Part shown: positions 6,282 to 8,189 of the stretch, in pieces | Position numbering within the stretch: position 1 is the stretch's first letter | How the letters are laid out: each line of letters starts with the position of its first letter | Assembly: GCA_965653565.1 (NCBI GenBank) | Contig: CBFHAI010000094.1 | Coordinates: 1 to 8,189, forward strand | Reading direction: 5' to 3' | DNA length: 8,189 nucleotides | Source of the DNA: JALCLA01 sp965653565 | GTDB taxonomy: Bacteria; Pseudomonadota; Gammaproteobacteria; Xanthomonadales; Xanthomonadaceae | Notes under the pieces: model-generated | The model's database searches: none | Told to the model about the DNA's origin: nothing | The model's input: the letters and a program-made list of their open reading frames with translations, nothing else | Program-made: the position numbers and the translations under genes

Positions 6282-6977
6282 CCGCTTCTTATTTGGACCG
6301 CGGCCGTCATCAACACGATCCATATCAACACGACTCACATCAACACGATTCACATCAACTACGGCGGCACCTTCGACCCGGTGCACAACGGGCACCTGGC
6401 CGTCGCGCGCTCGGCCGCGGAACAGTTGCGCGGCGTGGTGCATCTGGTGCCCGGCGCCGACCCGCCGCATCGCGCGCGACCGGCTGCGAACGCGGCGCAG
6501 CGCGCCGAGATGCTGCGGCTGGCGATCGGCGACGACGCGCGGCTGGCGCTCGATCTGCGCGAGCTGCGCCGCGGCGGCGCGAGCTACACGGTCGATACGC
6601 TGCGCGAATTGCGTGCCGAACTCGGCGCCGCCTTTCCCGTCGCCTGTCTCGTCGGCGTCGATGCCTATCGCGGCCTGGCGAGCTGGCGCGACTGGCGCGA
6701 ATTGTTCGAACTGGCGCACCTGGTGGTGTTGACGCGTCCGGGTCACACGCTCGACGGACTGGCGCCCGACCTCGGTGCCGAAACCGCCGCTCGCCGCTGC
6801 ACGGACACGGCGCGGCTGGCGGCGTCGCCGGCGGGCTGCGTGTTGACGCTGGACGTGCCGGCCTGGCCGGTTTCGTCGACCCAGGTGCGCGCTGCAATCG
6901 CTTCCAACGGCACGCTGGCCGGCCTGGTTCCACCGCTCGTCGCCGACTACATCGAAACCTGTCGTCTCTATCGCTGA
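6195..6977 (+). CDS. nadD: Nicotinate-nucleotide adenylyltransferase (start uncertain)
   Basis: Transfers AMP from ATP to nicotinate mononucleotide, the penultimate step of NAD synthesis. The nucleotidyltransferase motif GGTFDPVHNGH is encoded just after 6360, followed by DPPHR, SYTVDTLRELR, LVGVDAYRGLASWRDWREL and the C-terminal SSTQVR. Counted from codon 6348 the domain is 209 residues, close to E. coli NadD (213). The problem is the start: relatives begin a few residues before YGGTFDP, but here the nearest in-frame canonical codons are TTG 6246 and ATG 6195, both inside the inverted-repeat element and without a good ribosome-binding site. The interval given uses ATG 6195 (260 residues), adding about 50 repeat-derived residues that end in tandem copies of INTIH-like pentapeptides. 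The alternative is an ATT start at 6348 (MHINYGGTFDP). The function is secure; the first 51 codons are not. Confidence 0.88.
   Translation: MGSARRPRLAITLQNLSLRPFSFLCVLRVPLLIWTAAVINTIHINTTHINTIHINYGGTFDPVHNGHLAVARSAAEQLRGVVHLVPGADPPHRARPAANAAQRAEMLRLAIGDDARLALDLRELRRGGASYTVDTLRELRAELGAAFPVACLVGVDAYRGLASWRDWRELFELAHLVVLTRPGHTLDGLAPDLGAETAARRCTDTARLAASPAGCVLTLDVPAWPVSSTQVRAAIASNGTLAGLVPPLVADYIETCRLYR
6315..6359 (+). repeat. Three tandem 15-bp repeats at the nadD 5-prime end (right block)
   Basis: ACGATCCATATCAAC, ACGACTCACATCAAC and ACGATTCACATCAAC are consecutive 15-base units at 6315-6329, 6330-6344 and 6345-6359, preceded by a partial copy ending at 6314. They continue the unit seen at 6104-6133. 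The length is a multiple of three, so the nadD frame stays open across them, and the third unit supplies the residues just before YGGTFDP. Confidence 0.75.
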
Positions 6978-6983
6978 ATCCGC

Positions 6984-7013
6984 TTGCGGGCCGTCCGAAA
7001 GTGCGCCCATACT
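6984..7013 (+). promoter_or_regulatory. Candidate internal promoter before rsfS
   Basis: TTGCGG (6984-6989) and CATACT (7008-7013) are separated by 18 bases in the 89-base nadD-rsfS gap. They match the sigma-70 consensus at three and four of six positions. This gap is larger than the neighbouring holA and rlmH junctions, which makes separate expression of rsfS-rlmH plausible, but the call is by eye only. Confidence 0.3.
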
Positions 7014-7066
7014 GGCCCCGGCGATGGCGCGCCGCGCCGTGCCTTAACACACGAGGTCAACCGCGT

Positions 7067-7498
7067 TTGACTCCACGCCCTGCAGCCCTAGCCCGCAAAC
7101 CCGCCCAGCCCGCCCCCGCTCCCGACCTGCGTCAGCCCGATCTGCGCCGGCAAGTCCTCGCCGCCCTCGAGGAGCTCAAGGCCCGCGACGTCCGCGAAAT
7201 CGACGTGCGCGGAAAAACCGGCATCACCGACTACATGGTGATCGCTTCGGGCACCTCCACCCGCCACGTGAAATCCATCGCCGATGAGGTGATGAAATAT
7301 GCCAAGCGCATCGGCAACCCGCCGATCGGCGTCGAAGGCGAGCGCGAGGCCGAATGGGTGCTGGTGGATCTGGGCGACGTCATCGTCCACGTCATGTTGC
7401 CGCGCGTGCGCGAGATCTACGCGCTCGAACGGCTATGGACGGTGGGCGACGATGCCGCCCCCGATGCGGACACCGCACCGGCCGACATCGCGCACTAG
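7067..7498 (+). CDS. rsfS: Ribosomal silencing factor RsfS
   Basis: A 143-residue member of the RsfS/Iojap family. It binds ribosomal protein L14 (uL14) on the 50S subunit and blocks joining to 30S when nutrients are scarce. The conserved core runs from about residue 26: ALEELKARDVREIDVRGKTGITDYMVIASGTSTRHVKSIAD, then GVEGEREAEWVLVDLGDVIVHVMLPRVREIYALERLW to residue 124. It is longer than E. coli RsfS (105) through a proline/alanine-rich N-terminus of about 25 residues and an acidic tail (DDAAPDADTAPAD). I place the start at TTG 7067, preceded by GAGG at 7053-7056 (10-base spacing). The frame is open far upstream, but that part overlaps nadD and is not coding. rlmH follows after 18 bases. Confidence 0.94.
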   Translation: MTPRPAALARKPAQPAPAPDLRQPDLRRQVLAALEELKARDVREIDVRGKTGITDYMVIASGTSTRHVKSIADEVMKYAKRIGNPPIGVEGEREAEWVLVDLGDVIVHVMLPRVREIYALERLWTVGDDAAPDADTAPADIAH

Positions 7499-7516
7499 CG
7501 CGCTCTCGCCCGACTC

Positions 7517-7987
7517 GTGAAAGCGCGCCTGATCGCCGTGGGCGAGGGCGCGCCGACCTGGGTCGCGACCGGCTTCGCCGAATACCGCAAGCGGCTGTCG
7601 CACTGGCTGCCGCTGGATCTCGTTGAAATCACGCCGGGCATTCGCGGCAAAGGCCGCGATGCCATGCGGGCCACTCAGGATGAAGGTGCGCGTGTGTTGG
7701 CCGCGCTGCCGAAGAACGGTCTGGTCGTTGCGCTGGACGGGCGCGGTAAACCGCATACCTCCGAACAGCTCGCGCAACGCCTCGAATTTTGGCGCGCGCA
7801 GGGGCGTGACTTGGCTTTTTTGATCGGCGGGCCCGAGGGGCATGCGGCGGAGGTGCTGGCGACGGCGTCCGAGTCGTGGTCGTTGGGGCCGTTGACGTTG
7901 CCGCATATGTTGGTGCGGCTGGTGGTGGCCGAGCAGTTGTATCGGGCGGCTTCGATGTTGGCGAATCATCCTTATCATCGGGGGTGA
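7517..7987 (+). CDS. rlmH: 23S rRNA (pseudouridine-1915-N3) methyltransferase RlmH
   Basis: A 156-residue SPOUT-class methyltransferase, matching the 155 residues of E. coli RlmH. It methylates pseudouridine 1915 in helix 69 of 23S rRNA on the assembled 70S ribosome, using S-adenosylmethionine. Motifs: KGRDAMRATQDEGARVL, VALDGRGK at 71-78, the knot loop FLIGGPEGHA at 101-110, and the C-terminal LGPLTLPHMLVRLVVAEQLYRAASMLANHPYHRG, ending in the family's HPYHR signature. The start is GTG 7517; no Shine-Dalgarno is evident, so coupling to rsfS is likely. The last 45 or so codons switch toward TTG, CGG and GTG codons, unlike the CTG/CGC habit of the rest of the cluster. Confidence 0.97.
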   Translation: MKARLIAVGEGAPTWVATGFAEYRKRLSHWLPLDLVEITPGIRGKGRDAMRATQDEGARVLAALPKNGLVVALDGRGKPHTSEQLAQRLEFWRAQGRDLAFLIGGPEGHAAEVLATASESWSLGPLTLPHMLVRLVVAEQLYRAASMLANHPYHRG

Positions 7988-8004
7988 TGGGGTTTGGTTT
8001 TTTT
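7976..8004 (+). terminator. Weak candidate terminator after rlmH
   Basis: A short stem, CATC (7976-7979) with GATG (7986-7989), overlaps the rlmH stop and is followed by a T run at 7998-8004. Four base pairs is weak for an intrinsic terminator and there are eight bases between stem and T run. The T tract is the more suggestive part. Confidence 0.25.
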
Positions 8005-8021
8005 CGTCTGCATCTCGATTT

Positions 8022-8071
8022 CGTCATTCCCGCGAAGGCGGGAACCCAGTGACTCGGAGCGTTCCGCTTTT
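8022..8071 (+). repeat. Dispersed palindromic repeat, copy 1 (GTCATTCCCGCG type)
   Basis: Begins CGTCATTCCCGCGAAGGCGG and runs through CCAGTGACTCGGAGCG. It contains a perfect 7-bp hairpin, TTCCCGC (8027-8033) with GCGGGAA (8038-8044), closing a GAAG tetraloop. It is directly repeated 68 bases downstream. This is the widespread proteobacterial intergenic repeat of the form ATTCCCGCGnAGGCGGGAAT (recognised from memory). Probable role: none essential, or transcript 3-prime end stabilisation. Confidence 0.8.
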
Positions 8072-8089
8072 CGCGAAGCACAACAATCT

Positions 8090-8141
8090 CGTCATTCCCG
8101 CGTAGGCGGGAATCCAGTGACTTTGAAGCGGTCCGCTTCCC
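8090..8141 (+). repeat. Dispersed palindromic repeat, copy 2
   Basis: Second, direct copy of the element at 8022. Its hairpin is 8 bp, ATTCCCGC (8094-8101) with GCGGGAAT (8106-8113), loop GTAG. A second stem follows, GAAGCG (8125-8130) with CGCTTC (8134-8139). The second half is more diverged between copies than the first, and the copy 1 counterpart of the second stem is shorter (AGCG/CGCT). The remaining bases to 8189 show no gene. Confidence 0.8.
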
Positions 8142-8189
8142 TCGGTTTTAGTTGTTGCGACTTCGCGAGTTTCGTCCCCCTCAGCGGGG

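Noticed and set aside
6104..6359. A possible small CRISPR array
   Set aside because: The 15-bp units are directly adjacent with no unique spacers, are degenerate, and no cas genes are present.
2002..6732. A 1576-codon open frame on the + strand across leuS, lptE, holA and part of nadD
   Set aside because: It is a +1-type shadow of real genes: arginine-rich, low complexity, no domain, and it crosses several clearly coding genes. Stops are rare in such frames at this GC content.
6191..7066. An upstream extension of the rsfS frame back to TTG 6191
   Set aside because: It overlaps nadD in another frame and encodes arginine-rich low-complexity sequence; known RsfS proteins begin near the conserved core, and TTG 7067 has GAGG upstream.
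6977..7067. A phosphatase gene (cobC/phpB) between nadD and rsfS, as in E. coli
   Set aside because: Only 89 bases separate nadD from rsfS, too short for such a gene and without a coding signal.

Overview
The window is a high-GC chromosomal segment that looks like the Xanthomonadaceae/Lysobacteraceae (Lysobacter, Luteimonas, Stenotrophomonas type). The evidence is the gene order, the sequence style of the proteins, and the intergenic repeats (a GAATCGGGA-type inverted repeat and two copies of a GTCATTCCCGCG-type element). The assignment is from recognition; no database search was run.

Layout: positions 1-87 hold the last 28 codons of an unidentified + strand gene. A gap with two GC-rich hairpins separates it from a convergent, secreted, metal-dependent amidohydrolase (minus strand, 238-1539). 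A short divergent promoter region (1540-1666) follows. From 1667 to 7987 there is a co-directional + strand housekeeping cluster: leuS (leucyl-tRNA synthetase), lptE (LPS-assembly lipoprotein), holA (DNA polymerase III delta), nadD (nicotinate-mononucleotide adenylyltransferase), rsfS (ribosomal silencing factor) and rlmH (23S rRNA methyltransferase). This is the classic gammaproteobacterial leuS-lptE-holA-nadD-rsfS-rlmH order. It links translation (leuS, rsfS, rlmH), replication (holA), NAD synthesis (nadD) and outer-membrane biogenesis (lptE), and is probably transcribed from upstream of leuS with a possible internal promoter before rsfS. The last 200 bases are non-coding and repeat-bearing.

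The genes are ordinary; I see no new defence, mobile or biosynthetic system. The interesting material is between them. The leuS-lptE gap is almost filled by a 32-bp-arm inverted repeat. The holA-nadD gap carries a roughly 50-bp-arm inverted repeat bracketed by degenerate 15-bp tandem repeats, and those repeats run directly into the first beta strand of NadD. As a result this essential gene has no ATG, GTG or TTG close to its conserved N-terminus. Three of the four genes from holA to rlmH start at GTG or TTG with weak or absent Shine-Dalgarno sequences.
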